NCBI GenBank assembly: GCA_023853785.1
Contig: JAJIRX010000324.1
Location: 1-52,207 of the forward strand
DNA: 52,207 nt
Reading direction: 5' to 3'
Origin: Psilocybe azurescens
Taxonomy: Eukaryota > Basidiomycota > Agaricomycetes > Agaricales > Agrocybaceae
Numbering within the stretch: the stretch's first letter is position 1; each line of letters starts with the position of its first letter. The translations under genes were made by a program, and so were the position numbers. The notes beneath the pieces were generated by a model. It was given only the letters and a program-made list of their open reading frames with translations, had not been told where the DNA came from and made no database searches. Below, piece by piece: positions 1 to 11,401 of the stretch.

Positions 1-1207
1 ATTGGGGTAAGTACGCCGTTTGCGAGGTGATTATTTGACGCATACGACTGGAATGGTAGCAATAGATGATTCTACATTGAGTTTAGATTAGAGTATGAAC
101 GGGAGATGATAGGGTGCTCACCCAAAGCAGTCTCACCACGAGAATGCGCTGTTGAAGAGGCCAAAGGGAGAGACGATGTTGATTGGGTGGGTGTCGCACT
201 TGGCCTCCGGCTCGACCCTTTCTAAGCCAGCTGGAGAACTTGGACTCTTTGGAACTCTGTGGTTATCCTTCGCCATGTCGATCAAAACAAGAGACAACAA
301 GCGTTGAGCTGCTGTACCCCTCAGCGTTCATGCCGGCAGTTGTGAGGCTATATCCTAAGATAACTTAGCGGCTGTCCGAGACAACAAAATTGGTCAAATC
401 TCACCGACCGTCCGACAGGTGGGAACATTTAAAACCTAACCCGACTGTCGCCCATGACATATACCCGCACCAGCCAAGATCTGTGCAATGTCGTCGCACT
501 TGCACCCTATCAGTGTTGCGCGGACACTCACCTCCCTCTTCCTGGCCCCTCAGTCCTCAGCACCCACGCCTGGTCTGCAAGAATCCATGGCAGCGACGAT
601 GATATGTTCATCTGCAGAGATCATATACGCCCCCACCTCACTCGGCTCTAAGCTCTAAGAGCCGTGTGCAGCTATCTCCACCAGGTACCGTTCCTTGTTA
701 TCTGTCTGGTCCGTGGTTTGGTGGGTGGCTGAGCAGGGCAGTGTATCCGTTGGAAGCAAAGTTCATCTTCTACACGTTTCCTTCGTGTCGCCGATTTTGC
801 TATTTTATATCCTTTCCGGCCTCCCTTTTGATATCTTTGCTCTTTTCGTCATTTTCCTTACATACTAATTACCTGCCTTCTCCCTGTCCGCTCGCCCGGA
901 CCATTCGAACACCCAACCGATCATACATTTACCGGCACTTGTGACCCCATAGTTCCCTCGACCAACTGTTCCAACCAGTGCTGAAGATCTCTGTCGAGTT
1001 CATCGCACATCATGTAGGTTTCCTTTCAGTCTTTTTCTTTTTTTACCCTTATTTCGTTCTTTTATCTCATCTTCGCCCAAGATTATCTGCGCCTGGTGAG
1101 CCCAATAACCCAAGGTCATCTTTGTCTCCTATCCTCCATGTAGTTTTCTCATATTTATTTTCTCATCCGCAGCCAGTCGTTACTGAACTACCCTGTCATT
1201 TGAAGAT
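1..1207. other. Gene-poor leader region, pyrimidine-rich toward its right end
   Basis: No open frame here shows recognisable protein similarity. From about 770 to 1180 the plus strand is pyrimidine-rich, with TATA-like stretches near 800, as is common upstream of basidiomycete start codons. It may therefore be the promoter and 5' leader of the small spliced candidate that starts at 1208. I see no repeats or RNA genes. Confidence 0.4.
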
Positions 1208-1715
1208 ATGAATTTGTATCCGGCAAAGGCAATGACATCGGCATCCAGTCGCGATGCTCTTGTAGAAGAGGTCAAAGCAGGATCTACGGAAACAGTTGAG
1301 GTCTGTACGACTTTGATATGTTATCTACGACGTTAATCGCCTTAATGTCCTGCAGAAAGCCACCGCATTATCAGATGAAAGGGAGATGAAAATGGGATAT
1401 GATGTATCAAACCAGGTATACCATCACAACCAACGTCTATTGTTCTCTCCCTGGTCATCAACGTACCTCTGTCATACTCTCTTCGCTCATGCACTTCCAA
1501 TGCTCATCTCGGTAGTTGTCTATAATTGGGAGTATTGAAAGTTTGCTTGAAATTTTGTGATCTCTCGTTTCACACTCCCGATTTTTACTTCTAACAAGCC
1601 TTATTGATAATTAGAGCTCCTTCACCCGGACTTTCAAAGCCTCTGTTGACGTGTGCCTCGTTCTATATCATGGGATGTCTTTCCATCGCGTCCTAGCTCA
1701 AAGTTTGCATCGGAG
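1208..1715 (+). CDS. Possible 5' exons of a small spliced gene, product unrecognised
   Basis: Three phase-compatible exons can be drawn: 1208-1300, 1356-1415 and 1615-1715. They are separated by GT-AG introns of 55 and 199 bp and followed by a strong donor (gtaagc) at 1716. The first two exons encode an acidic, soluble N-terminus containing DEREMKMGYD. A charged segment ending in GYD or GYK often precedes the first membrane helix of fungal amino-acid permeases, but the membrane part is not visible here. After the third exon the frame closes quickly. It could be a truncated permease, a small unrelated gene or chance. The start at 1208 is the first ATG after a pyrimidine-rich leader. Low confidence. 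Confidence 0.3.
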
Positions 1716-1999
1716 GTAAGCTTCTCGGTTGAAGCTTTCAGTTTCTACATGAAATGACATCGCATGCGGTCTATTCTTCCGCTCTCGTGCTTTCTTGTAA
1801 TTCGTTTTATTTCACGCTTCGAATTACGATTCATCTTACGCTTGTCGATAACATATCCGAACCCAGGCACCTGCTCCAAATTTCAGTTCTCCAGTTTGCA
1901 TGCTTTCTTTTCAGTTCCTAATTCTCAACGGTTAAAGGATACTCAAAGCCTTTTCGCCCAGATTCTCAGAGCCATTGTCTTTGCGCCCTGCACACCAAG

Positions 2000-2181
2000 T
2001 CATATAATTGATCTGACCGTCTGAAGAAGATCTAGACTGTCCTGGTTGGGACTGAGATCTTTAATTTTTAAAGTGTCGACTACGACAATTGGCCGTAGTA
2101 CGGCATTCGCTTGCTGAAAGATGTCAAGCAAGACAGAAGGGTCTTGAGAGTGAGTTTGTCCGTAGATAGCCCCGAGTGCCA
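2000..2181 (-). CDS. Possible terminal exon of an unrecognised minus-strand gene
   Basis: On the minus strand an open segment of about 60 codons begins directly after an acceptor-like sequence (cattgtag) at about 2182-2189 and ends at a stop at 2000. The translation is of mixed, protein-like composition (for example LLDIFQQANAVLRPIVVVDT) and not low-complexity, which argues for a real 3' exon. I could not find an upstream exon with a matching phase and do not recognise the family. It may be a gene remnant. Confidence 0.28.
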
Positions 2182-2946
2182 ACTACAATGAGAGACAATT
2201 CAACGAAACGCGAGAGGAAACGATATAGGATAGCGACAGGTGTTCGACGACGGCGACATGAGCGATATGGGGATGGTTTGATTTATTTCGATAACGTACG
2301 GCGTGGATACTACGAGGTTTTCCATTTTATAAACGCGGAGAAATAAATTTTATAGACCTGTTCTACACGTCCTTAGGGCGATACGTTTAAAATAGAGGCA
2401 AGTCTGTCGATTAGAGTCTTCTGTTTCTGTTTCTTGTTTGCGTATAGGTCCCCCGTTGTGTGATCGTTCCTCCCCCATTTCATAAGCTGGTTTCATGGAT
2501 TGGTCAGTTCTCGTTTTAATCTCCTATTTTTGCTATCCTGAATACCTTTATAGTTACCCAGGGAATCTGCGCTGAGCCATCTCAGCTATTTTCAAAAGAA
2601 CCACGTTCCATTTTGCGGAACATGTTTTGTCTTGCGCTAAGTCATCGCTTGTCTATGTCTTATGGCCATCATCTTACTGTTCTCTATATTTGCTTTCTTT
2701 CTCCTGGCCGTCGGTTGTAGGCCCTCAACTTTTGTTTACGATTCTCGACAGAGGCGAAGCGAACTTCGAAGCAACTTCGAAGACAAACTTCTGACAAATT
2801 TCATTTGATCTTCATGGAACATGGAATTTTTTAGAAATGAGGAATTCTAACAAACCTTTTCAACTGAGGTTCTCGGTCGAATCAATACACTTCTTATACC
2901 GTGACAGATGATCGGCTAGTACTCCACGGGCAACTACTAAAGTCTT
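2182..2946. other. Intergenic stretch, no gene recognised
   Basis: AT-rich sequence without a convincing coding frame. A small cluster of the dyad cttcgaag and its variants lies at 2755-2800. It overlaps the probable 3' flank of the minus-strand gene that ends at 2947. Confidence 0.4.
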
Positions 2947-3495
2947 CTACGCTGTGATATGAAATATCGGGCTCGTTTGGAATACCCAGTCCACATTCCT
3001 ATCATATTAAACAAGAGAATGAGTTCATTCTCAAGCATAAAAGACACCACTTACTCATTATCCACAGATTTCAAAACATAATCCTTGCTGTATAGCATTC
3101 AAGCAGTCAACTTCTTTTTTTCTCCGCCACCAGTCGCAACGCCGATGAATATCTCACCTAGGATCGAGAGTAGCAGGCAGCGTGATATTGGCATATCCCA
3201 ACGAATTATCAATATTCCTCCCCAATATTGCATACAACCCAAAGGCATACGCTGGGTCCATGAGGAAGAGCGTCCACGACGCATGGTCCCTGGGGCTGAC
3301 AGTCCAGAAGGCCTGAGTTTCTGCTCCGGCGGTGCGATTTACAGGCGGCTGGAGGTTGGCTGCAACGGCAGCATGGATAAACGCAGCGAGCGTGAAAGCG
3401 ATGCTACATAAAGAGTCAGTGACCCCTAATTTCTGAGGGTAAACCTTCAAACTCTAGCCATGGCCCTTGACTTACACAAAGGAGCCGAGACGCAT
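2947..3495 (-). CDS. Small secreted Kre9/Knh1-like N-terminal-domain protein
   Basis: Four minus-strand exons splice cleanly in phase: 3476-3495, 3158-3403, 3055-3087 and 2947-2998. The introns are GT-AG, of 72, 70 and 56 bp, with good donors (gtaagt, gtgaga, gtaagt). The product is 116 residues. It starts with MRLGSFV and continues with a hydrophobic stretch ending in AAVAA, a clear signal peptide. The mature part has one N-glycosylation site (NRT) followed by a single beta-type domain. The C-terminal pattern (YVLKSVDN, then a segment ending SPIFHITA) fits the fungal Kre9/Knh1 N-terminal domain, also named the Ser-Thr-rich GPI-anchored membrane family, which usually ends in SGxFxI. No C-terminal Ser/Thr tail or GPI signal follows, so this is a short, probably soluble extracellular form. 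Cell-wall association is inferred from the family only. Confidence 0.75.
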
Positions 3496-3606
3496 AAGCA
3501 ATTTCGATGCAGATAATTGCCAAGTTGGCTGGAAACTATGAAATTGGAAGTTTCGAAACGGCCAAAGGTGTCTCGAATGTCAACATAAAATCCAAAAACG
3601 TACCTC

Positions 3607-3612
3607 TTTATA
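3607..3612 (-). promoter_or_regulatory. TATA-like box of the secreted-protein gene
   Basis: Minus-strand TATAAA (plus-strand tttata) lies about 112 bp upstream of the start codon at 3495, a plausible core-promoter position for a short-leader fungal gene. Sequence match only. Confidence 0.35.
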
Positions 3613-5486
3613 ACAACCCTACAGAACCCCCTAACCCCTCAGACCCGTTGAAATAGAATGATAACAATATTCCGAGAAGCTTCGAACATATCATATTACA
3701 CGTGACAATTGACTTCCTATGACCATACTCTCTGCGCAACCTGGCAGTTTCTCGGTACTTAACTACCTCGACATTCACGCTTTAATAGGATAAACAATAC
3801 ATTCATAAACCTAATGGGCATGTACATCATCAGAAGACTCAGAACACGGACACGTTTGCCCACCATATACATTCGATTATTAAGTATTGCAGAATTGCGC
3901 AAACTCCGGGAAGACAGGTGCTTTCAAGCTTCACTCGAAACCTTTACGAACAGTCGTGAAAATTCAATTGATGAGTTATGGTAGTATGACTAGGTTCAAC
4001 GAGAAGAGAACGTACCAAGAATCTGTATGTATGTGTGTATGTATGATGTATGTGTGTATGGTATGGACGCTGTATAGGTAGGGATGGTTGGACGGTAGAA
4101 AACAGGCAGAGTAGGTAGATAGATATGCGCGTTTCGAGGAAAGAAACGCTTTAGCTATGGCACAATTTGAAACTGGAGCCGGAACCGGCGCGGAAATGGG
4201 AACGGAGAACGGAGATTGAGTTGATTTGAGTTGGATTGGGTTGGGTGCGACAGGACGGAATGAATAGGCTTGAATGACATTGCATGGGCGGTGGGGATGA
4301 GGGATGAGAGGATGAGAGGATGTGATGTAGATTCATGTCCAAAAATCAAGGGGCGAGGGGCGATGGAGGGTAGATACGAGAGAGGGAAGGACAGAAGGAC
4401 AAAACGATAGAGAAGAGAGGAAGAGAAGAGAGAACCTATAGAGGGGGGAACAAAACTTGAGGACATACGTACAGAAACTACAAATTCCCCGACCTTGACG
4501 CCAACAAACGACGGCGTACAACTGCGTCCGTCCGAGCAGATGGCGACAACGGCGACGAAAATTAGGTTATTGATGAAATAAAACGTGAATGAATCGACAA
4601 ATTGAAGAAGAGAAAAAAGAAAGAAAGAAGAAAGAAAGAGAAAAAGAAAAATGGGATGGGCATACAAAACTAGAACATAAAACATAAAACACAAGCGACA
4701 TAGGAAAACAGCCAAAAAAAAATTGTCGAAAAAAAGCCGAGAAACAGGAAGGAGCATAAATCATACATTCCGAGAGAAAAGGAAAAATAGGAGAAACAAA
4801 ACAAGGCGATAGCACAAATATCAAAAAAAAATTGAAATGGAGAAAGGAGAGAAGCTGGGCCTGGGTGCATAAGAGGGAGGGGGATGGAGAAGGGCGGGCA
4901 TAGTGGAGGGATGGTTGGTTGAGGCGGCAGACGGGCGAATTGTTGCCACCGAGTAAGTTGAATACATGTTTTGAGTTTCCAGACCATAACTTCCGATCCG
5001 AACCCCGTAATCCATGGTTGGCAGGCAGGCAGTCAGGTTGGTTGGTTGAGCGATGTTGTTTGCACAATACTGGGTTGGATTGTGGATGATATTCCAGGTC
5101 GCATTGCGTCAAGTTGATGTGCGAAGCGAGAAAGACGAATTGCAGGGCATATTTTGGCAGTAGAGGATAGTAGTGGAGGGGAGGATGACGATGATGTCCT
5201 GCAATCCATGGTATAGATTCCTTTGTTTTCATGTTTTTTTTTGAGGGCCGAGCGGAGAGGGATGAGGCGGAAAAGCTAGCAGAGCCAAGAAGGAAGGAAA
5301 CCAGCTCTCAAAGCCAGCCTTCTTCGTAGCCATGTCTCGGAAGGGTGGGTGCATGGATGGAGGATAAGTGAATCTGGAGACCGAAACGTTGCCGCCGACG
5401 TTGCACACCCTAGACCGACCCGAAAGACAGTTTGACACCAACACCCGATGCTCGACACCCAACACCCGATACCCAACACCACAGCA
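3613..5486. other. Long intergenic or 3'-UTR region, purine-rich
   Basis: The plus strand is strongly purine-rich between about 4360 and 4860. This leaves long stop-free frames on the minus strand rich in F, S, L and P. They have no domain signal and I do not call them genes. Part of it may be the 3' UTR of the Cdh1-like gene that ends at 5487. A short minisatellite of the unit acccgat with variants lies at 5435-5482, right at the Cdh1 stop codon. A gtatgt-type simple repeat occurs at 4020-4060. Confidence 0.4.
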
Positions 5487-7381
5487 TCACCGAATCAACC
5501 TCCCATAGTCCAGCCTGCTCTCCTTCTGACTCTCATTCTTCTCCTTCTTCGGAAACGCATTCCAGAACCTCAGCGTCTCATCCCCAGCCCCCGTCACAAT
5601 CGTCTCCCCATCCGGGCTCATCGCAAGATACAGCACCCGATTCGTGTGCCCCGTCAGCGACGCGACCATGTTCAGCGCGGGGTACTTCCATATGCAGATC
5701 TGGTTCTGCGCAGTCGTCGATGAGAACCCGTGCGTGGAGACGAGCTCGTGCGACGTTAACGACCAGATCAGGTTGCACACCTATGTGTATGCGTAGAAAA
5801 AAACCCAATTGTCAGTATTCCTTTTTTCTTCCAAAGCACACAATAGTGTTTACTGACCTGACTCCCCGTATCCAGCTCCTGCAGCATCGTGCCGTTGATA
5901 ACATTCCAGAACCTGATGTGCTTATCCTGCGTGCCCCCGCCCGTAGCCAGAATACCCGACACATGCGGATCCCACGCAAGCGCTTTCACCGCCGCCGTGT
6001 GCTCATGGAACTTCCACACCGGCACGTCATTCGGGATATTATCCTCGCCCCCAGCGATCGGCGCGCCCCTGCTCCCACCCGCCCCCGGCCTCCCGGACCC
6101 GCGCAGATCCCAAATACACACCTTATTGTCGTTGCCCCCACTCGCTAGCGTCGCCGTCCCCGCCCCGCCGTCGTTGCTCCATTTCAGACCACACACTTCC
6201 TGCCGATGCCCTGAACACCGCCGGACGGGGCGCGGCGACGCCTCTCGCACATCGCGGTGGTGCACCATCCTATCTCGCGATCCGGAGGTCAGGATATGCG
6301 TGTTCCAAGCCAGCGCCCCAATCCGCTGCGAATGCGCCTGCAGATACGTCCGTTGGAGCTGTAGGGTATTGGCGTCGTAAATATGCAGTCTTCCAGCTAG
6401 GGTCCCCACAGCGAGCGTGCTACCTTTCTGTACCCACGAAACGGAGGATATGGTGTCATTTGACGGCGTCAGGTCGCAGAGCTTCGACACAGACGCATTA
6501 TGGGCCGTCCAGAGGTAGACACACGACCCAAGCCCCACACCTAGCACATTGGTGCTCGACCAGTCCACGAGGTTGGGATAGAAGTCATCTGCAAGCTCTG
6601 GCGCATCAAGCACCCTGTAAGGTGTTTTGCAAACACTTCGAAGCTTCCTTCGGGGTGATTCGAGGAGTTGCTTGCTTTCCGCACGAACGGGACTCATGGA
6701 GTAAGCTTCGTCCGTAGGAGTATCGAGCCGACGGGTCGGTGTAGCTGGATTGGAATGTGATGGGGAGTTATAGGCGAAAAGGCGGCGGCGAGTGGGTGTA
6801 GAAGGAAGGGCATTATTACCTGATCCTGATGCGACGGGGGAACGAGTGGGTGAGATAGCCCTGCGCGGGGAAGGAGGCGTCACTTCTGTGTGTAGTATGG
6901 AATGGAAGATGGAGTTTGCTTGTTCTAAGCGGATATCGAGTGGCGCAATCAGCACAACGCCTCATCCAAAGCAAACAGAAATGTCTGGAACATACCTTTC
7001 AAAGCGTCTGATTCCGACGGTATGATCCTGTTCTTCGATGGAGCCGATGGTCCACCCTCGTCCATGAGATGATACGATGTCCGGAGGTCGCCAGAGTCTT
7101 TGGATGGCACGAATTCGTCTTTCGCCGTATTCGCGCACTATTTGTGGCATATTCAAAGCCGAATTCATGACCATGTTCGCGTGAAAGTCGATCGGTGACT
7201 CTGGGGACCGCTGCTGTCTCCCGTAGTCGGTCTCGAGTCAAGAGTAGGCGTCGAGGACGATGCAGGGCCGACGCCAAATATTGGATTGACCCTATTTCTT
7301 CTGGGGGGTCGGGTCCTCGTCCGCTTCTCGATGCGATGCCCGCAGCCTCTTCCTATACGGTGAATTCTTGAATCCCGACAT
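5487..7381 (-). CDS. cdh1: APC/C activator, Cdh1/Fizzy-related WD40 protein (three apparent frameshifts in exon 1)
   Basis: Three exons: 6996-7381, 5858-6924 and 5487-5780, with GT-AG introns of 71 and 77 bp. The central exon carries the family hallmarks: [10 protein letters not shown], then [10 protein letters not shown] and GSCVYLW, followed by WD40 repeats ([47 protein letters not shown]). The last exon ends in the Leu-Ile-Arg tail, the IR motif that docks on the APC/C. The family activates the anaphase-promoting complex from late mitosis through G1. YLWTAH context and PYRVLDAP favour Cdh1 over Cdc20. Exon 1 is clearly coding but changes frame three times: at a G6 run (7303-7308), a G4 run (7203-7206) and near 7111-7122. 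Allowing for one base at each restores phase through both splice junctions (582 codons). The third shift falls inside the C-box, which reads either DEFVPS or ERRFVPS depending on the correction; the usual form is DRFIPS. Confidence 0.88.
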
Positions 7382-8440
7382 AGTTTGCGTTCCTTTGCAG
7401 CTTCTGTGGTGACCTCGCACGAGAAATGGGCGTTGGTATACAGAATTGGAAGTCAAAAAAGCTTGAAAAAGTTTGGTTCGAGTGCAGTTGATGGTTAAAA
7501 GAAGTTTCCCAGAGAGAAATAATGATAAGGAGGATGTTGATGTACGACTTGTGGACTCTGAAAGGCCTTCCTCTTTGGGTTCATCTTTCTCACGCATCAC
7601 TCACCCAATAAGTCGCTCTCAGGCGCGGGTGGGGTCCTTGTATAATTATTGCTGAAAGGATCTGTTGAGCTGCGGCCTTTGCCCCATTCCGCGCGGGCCA
7701 AGTCTGTCAATTCTTTGTTCGATGCACTTCTTACCCGGTTTGGAATCGCAGGTCGTCCAGAGGATCTGATCGAGGTGCTCGTTTATCGCAAAGAATTGCT
7801 CAATCTCCAATCTCCCAAATCTCCACTCAACACAACGGCACTCTCCGATTCAGTTTCAAAACCTGCTTAGTGTAGAGCATGTCATGACTTTTCCCTCAAA
7901 TATTCCATTGACATTCCTCCGGCCCTCGCAGAGTATATATCTATGTTCTTGTAGTGTGATTTTCGTTGTACAGCCAGTCTTTGATGCACTTTGGGTTTCG
8001 GATGACGATTCAAGGGTACTCCCTACAAAGATCCAGCAGCAATATATGCATACGTACATTGTGTACTTATGTAGTAGACACTAGCTTAGACCCATACATG
8101 TGTAGCTTCATATTTATACATGAGACGTGAGCCCTTGGCGTTCAAACTTCAATTCGTCCAAACTCGTAGATCGCAGTTTATCGAGTTTGGACGATTGTCA
8201 GCGTCCAGTCTCTAGCGATCCAACCTCTACATTACAGATGAGTATGTGAGATCTTCAGCAAGAATAAGGACAATCAATATGTTGGCAGAATATTTCTAAT
8301 CGAATTTGAACGAAACGCGCTAGGCGGAACTAGTCCAAAAAAAAAAAAAGTTTAAATTACATAGAGAATTACGCGCATATGTATACATAAGCACACTGAA
8401 AACGAAACGAAGAACCAGAAACACGGAAATCCGACCGCCG
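7382..8440. other. Intergenic region upstream of the Cdh1-like gene
   Basis: This should hold the promoter of the Cdh1-like gene (start 7381, minus) and the 3' flank of the Hsp70-like gene (stop 8441, minus). A plus-strand frame of 73 codons at 7649-7870 has protein-like composition, but I see no family, splice signal or neighbour supporting it. A hairpin at 8155-8193 is listed separately. Confidence 0.4.
8155..8193. repeat. Perfect 12 bp inverted repeat, possible 3'-end hairpin
   Basis: cgtccaaactcg at 8155-8166 is exactly complementary to cgagtttggacg at 8182-8193, with a 15-base loop. It lies about 250 bp past the stop codon of the Hsp70-like gene. It could form a hairpin in the 3' transcript or be a remnant of a small element. 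Function is not inferable. Confidence 0.5.
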
Positions 8441-11004
8441 TCAATCGCAGATAAGCTCGCCAGGATCGTAAACGATTTCAGCAGGACTACTAACAAACGG
8501 TCAGCTAACAATTCAAATGGCCAGTTGGCTTGCAAAACTTACCTTTGTTCGATGCCCGAAATGTCAGCGATAGTATCAGCGAAAGTTGAAGGGGAAGTCA
8601 TGGGTACTCACATTACTATCCTTCCAGGCAATCTGAGCCTTCAATTCCGTCAGCCCAAATGATAATTTTATATCATACAACACTTGGTAGTACACCGACT
8701 CAGAATTGCCCCTGAAGTGAGTGCACATACGAAGCTTCGACGTATCGGCCGTCACGAGGCAAAGTGTAGAGTACATGTCTAGAGTCTATGTTCAGCAGTC
8801 ATGATGAAAAGGTGGCGTGAGTTCTCACCTGGATCCTCATTTACCCAGCGGGGGTTACTTTTAGTTCCACGATAACATCGTATTTTTGAAGTCACGGATT
8901 GAAGCTTTGACGTATCCTATGACTGACGACAATAGGAGTCTCTGTATTCCTCGACCTCAGAAACCTTGGTATTCTTAAGTGGCGATGATCGTCGTTCATT
9001 GTCAAAAATGTGATCCTCGATTACGTGCAATTACATACTTACCTTTGGAAGAATGACATTGAATGCTCCAGAAATCAGAGTACGGCCATCCACCTGAACA
9101 AATTTTTGGGCCGAGCGTGCGATGTGTTCGGGATCCTTAGGATTGAATAAAGGACACAAATTGGTACCATAGGCATATTTTCAGACTCTTGCGCCTACAA
9201 AATGGTCCAGATAGAAGGAAACAGCACCATCCGCCACAGCCTTGTTGCTTTCATGACCATTAGCACAAACGCCATGATTGATATACGACAGATACGCACA
9301 CATGGCGATCAGAGCGGCATATATCCAGGGTATCATCAGAGAACCTGGCCTTCAGGTTCACGAATAGCCAGTCGCTGGCCGCAAAGCCGCCGACAAGAAA
9401 GACAGACTGAACCACAGTAATGTTTTGCCGTTCAATGTATCTATCTCAGCGATGAGTGGTGGAATATAACTCACCGCAATTTGAGTCTTTAAATCCGCAC
9501 GCTGTTTCTCGATCGATTCCACTATACATTGGATGGATGGTTCAAAGAAGGAAGCCACATCGGAGCTAGACCAGATAACTGTCGCTCAGCGAACAGATGA
9601 GCTGATAAACTTATAGCACTCACCCAAGTAATTTGAGCCGTCCACTTCGAATATTCAGTAAAGGGTCTTTGTCCCCACGCCTTCCGAATTTGATGTACTG
9701 TGCGTCATCGTCGTTGTGGAATCGGAGCTTGGTACCCTTGTCAAAACATTCAGTGATGTTCGGGATATCATCCATAAAGCGAGAGCTTTCCAAAAGGTCT
9801 GTGACATTGAGAAAAATATGGGTAAATACATAATAGCAAGGAACATTTAAGCCACTAACCCTCGAGGTAATTCCTCGCATTGCTGGTCACGAAGACCGAC
9901 CCTTGAAAACGGCCTATAGCAAAAGATACAGCTCGTGAGCAAGTCGGGTTGTGAACATAGTTTCAGAAGCCATACACTCTGGAGCAACCAATTCTTCGAA
10001 CGATTGTGTGTCCTGGGATGTTTGTTTATACGCGGTGATATCGACAGTGCCTCCGCCAGCATCAACAATGAGGACGCCCTTTCCTTGGTGCGAATAATCA
10101 GAAGTCTTAGGCGGCGGGTCCATTGTGCGATGACGGACGAAGCTCACCTCTATAGCGTGGGTCGTCAATCCCTCCTGAATACAGAAGTGCAAGCTGACCT
10201 CGCCCTCTGTAACGAACGAGAGACGCTGCTGCCCAGCCGGACTGTTCGGAATCAAGCCCGCCTTTACTGCAGCCCGCCGCATCAGGCTCTGCTGAGTCCC
10301 TTCCCAGCCGTTCGGATGTGTGAGCACAAAGTTGGTGCGGGTGTCGAGATTCTTCCACATGTCGGCCCCGTTGGGGTGTTTCCTCGATATACGTCCGCGT
10401 ACATTGGTGGAGGTAGCGCAGAAAGTGGGCGAAGACGTCTATGACCGTCTTCCCTTTGGGAAGAGGTGGGATGGCGTGGCTGGCGATCAGCGCAGAGCTG
10501 GGGCTTTGGGGGCGCAAGTGAAGTTTGAACCTGAAAGACCAAGGCACAAGGGTGAAAACTATGCACAATCTTTTGGAAGAACAAAGAGAACTTGCCATTC
10601 CGCCTTTGTCCATTCTTTGTCTTCAGCATCGGCTTCGATGCCCTCTCGCTTCGCATCTGCACCCACAGCGCGCACTTCTCCGCGTTTATCGTAGTGGATA
10701 ATTGTGGGTATCTTGGAGTCACCACCAACAGGGTCCAGAGCGGGGAACCTGCGTTTCAACAGATCGTGAGTGGACCAAACGTGCAAGGGCAAATCGTAAC
10801 AAAATATACACACCTTGTTACCCCTGTAATCTCAGCGACTTCTCCCGGATCAAGAATACTGCCTAGCAGAACCCACAGTTCAGATGAAAGATTGAGGAGT
10901 AGGTGTCGCACTAACCTGTATGAAATGCCGCTGAAAGTAGTCCCAATGTCAAAGGCGAGGACGAGCTTGCGTTGGGTGCCGCTGTAAGGCTGCCTGGTTG
11001 ACAT
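8441..11004 (-). pseudogene. Hsp70-like (HSPA12-type) ATPase gene, inactivated copy
   Basis: Thirteen exons fit in phase on the minus strand: 10916-11004, 10814-10858, 10596-10748, 9976-10530, 9860-9913, 9624-9798, 9475-9565, 9300-9406, 9043-9247, 8829-8973, 8612-8778, 8543-8556 and 8441-8486, about 614 codons. The protein starts MSTRQPYSG and has the actin-fold ATPase signatures: phosphate-1 LAFDIGTTFSGISY, phosphate-2 VLIVDAGGGTVDITAY and the adenosine-site VFLVGGFAASDWL. The C-terminal half matches the HSPA12-like proteins expanded in Agaricomycetes, which differ from canonical chaperone Hsp70s and lack the EEVD tail. The intron at 10531-10595 is GC-AG. Damage: a one-base shift beside an A3 run (10379-10381), in-frame TGA at 9181-9183, in-frame TAG at 8917-8919, and a missing acceptor AG before the 14-base exon at 8543-8556 (reads tttcg). 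The two stops are substitutions, so decay is likelier than sequencing error alone. Confidence 0.85.
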
Positions 11005-11401
11005 GGCTTGACGAAGAGATGGGTTAACAGATATTTGTGTATCTGTGAGGTTTATATGTCCACGGTGAGACATAACTAGTAACTGGCCATCCAGAAACCC
11101 CGGATCTGCGGTTCCAATGAATTTCCAAACATGATCGACTACGATGATATCATAGTACATACCTATAACATGTACGCGTTAGCAATTTCGCCGGTGCATA
11201 CAGCTTTCATTCTCTTCTGCAGAATCAGAGTCTTCATTTCAAGTCCCAGTATCGTATTTTGCATGATGCATGGGTAGTATACACTCAAATTGAAAGGAGG
11301 ATGCAGGAAACAACGGAGTCTACGTGCAAGAACGCGACGCAGGACTGAACTGTTACGTAATGTGATTTCCCACACAAGCCACTCAATATCGAAGTCATAA
11401 C
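11005..11401. other. Upstream region of the Hsp70-like gene
   Basis: Probable promoter and leader of the Hsp70-like gene. An 85-codon minus-strand frame at 11163-11420 overlaps the start of the inverted repeat and shows no family resemblance; I do not call it. Confidence 0.35.

Noticed and set aside
4155..5232. Minus-strand frames of 200-221 codons rich in Phe, Ser and Leu
   Set aside because: They arise from a purine-rich strand and overlap one another in different frames. No signal peptide, domain or splice structure supports them.
5432..6148. Plus-strand frame of 238 codons opposite the Cdh1-like gene
   Set aside because: Antisense shadow of a confidently identified WD40 coding region; Ser/Pro/Arg-rich without motifs.
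7649..7870. Plus-strand 73-codon gene divergent from the Cdh1-like gene
   Set aside because: Composition is protein-like, but there is no family, splice or promoter support, and it lies where the Cdh1 promoter is expected.
9847..9860. A frameshift at the splice junction after exon 5 of the Hsp70-like gene
   Set aside because: The donor is preceded by gagg rather than gag, so the exon ends one base later and the phase matches the next exon.
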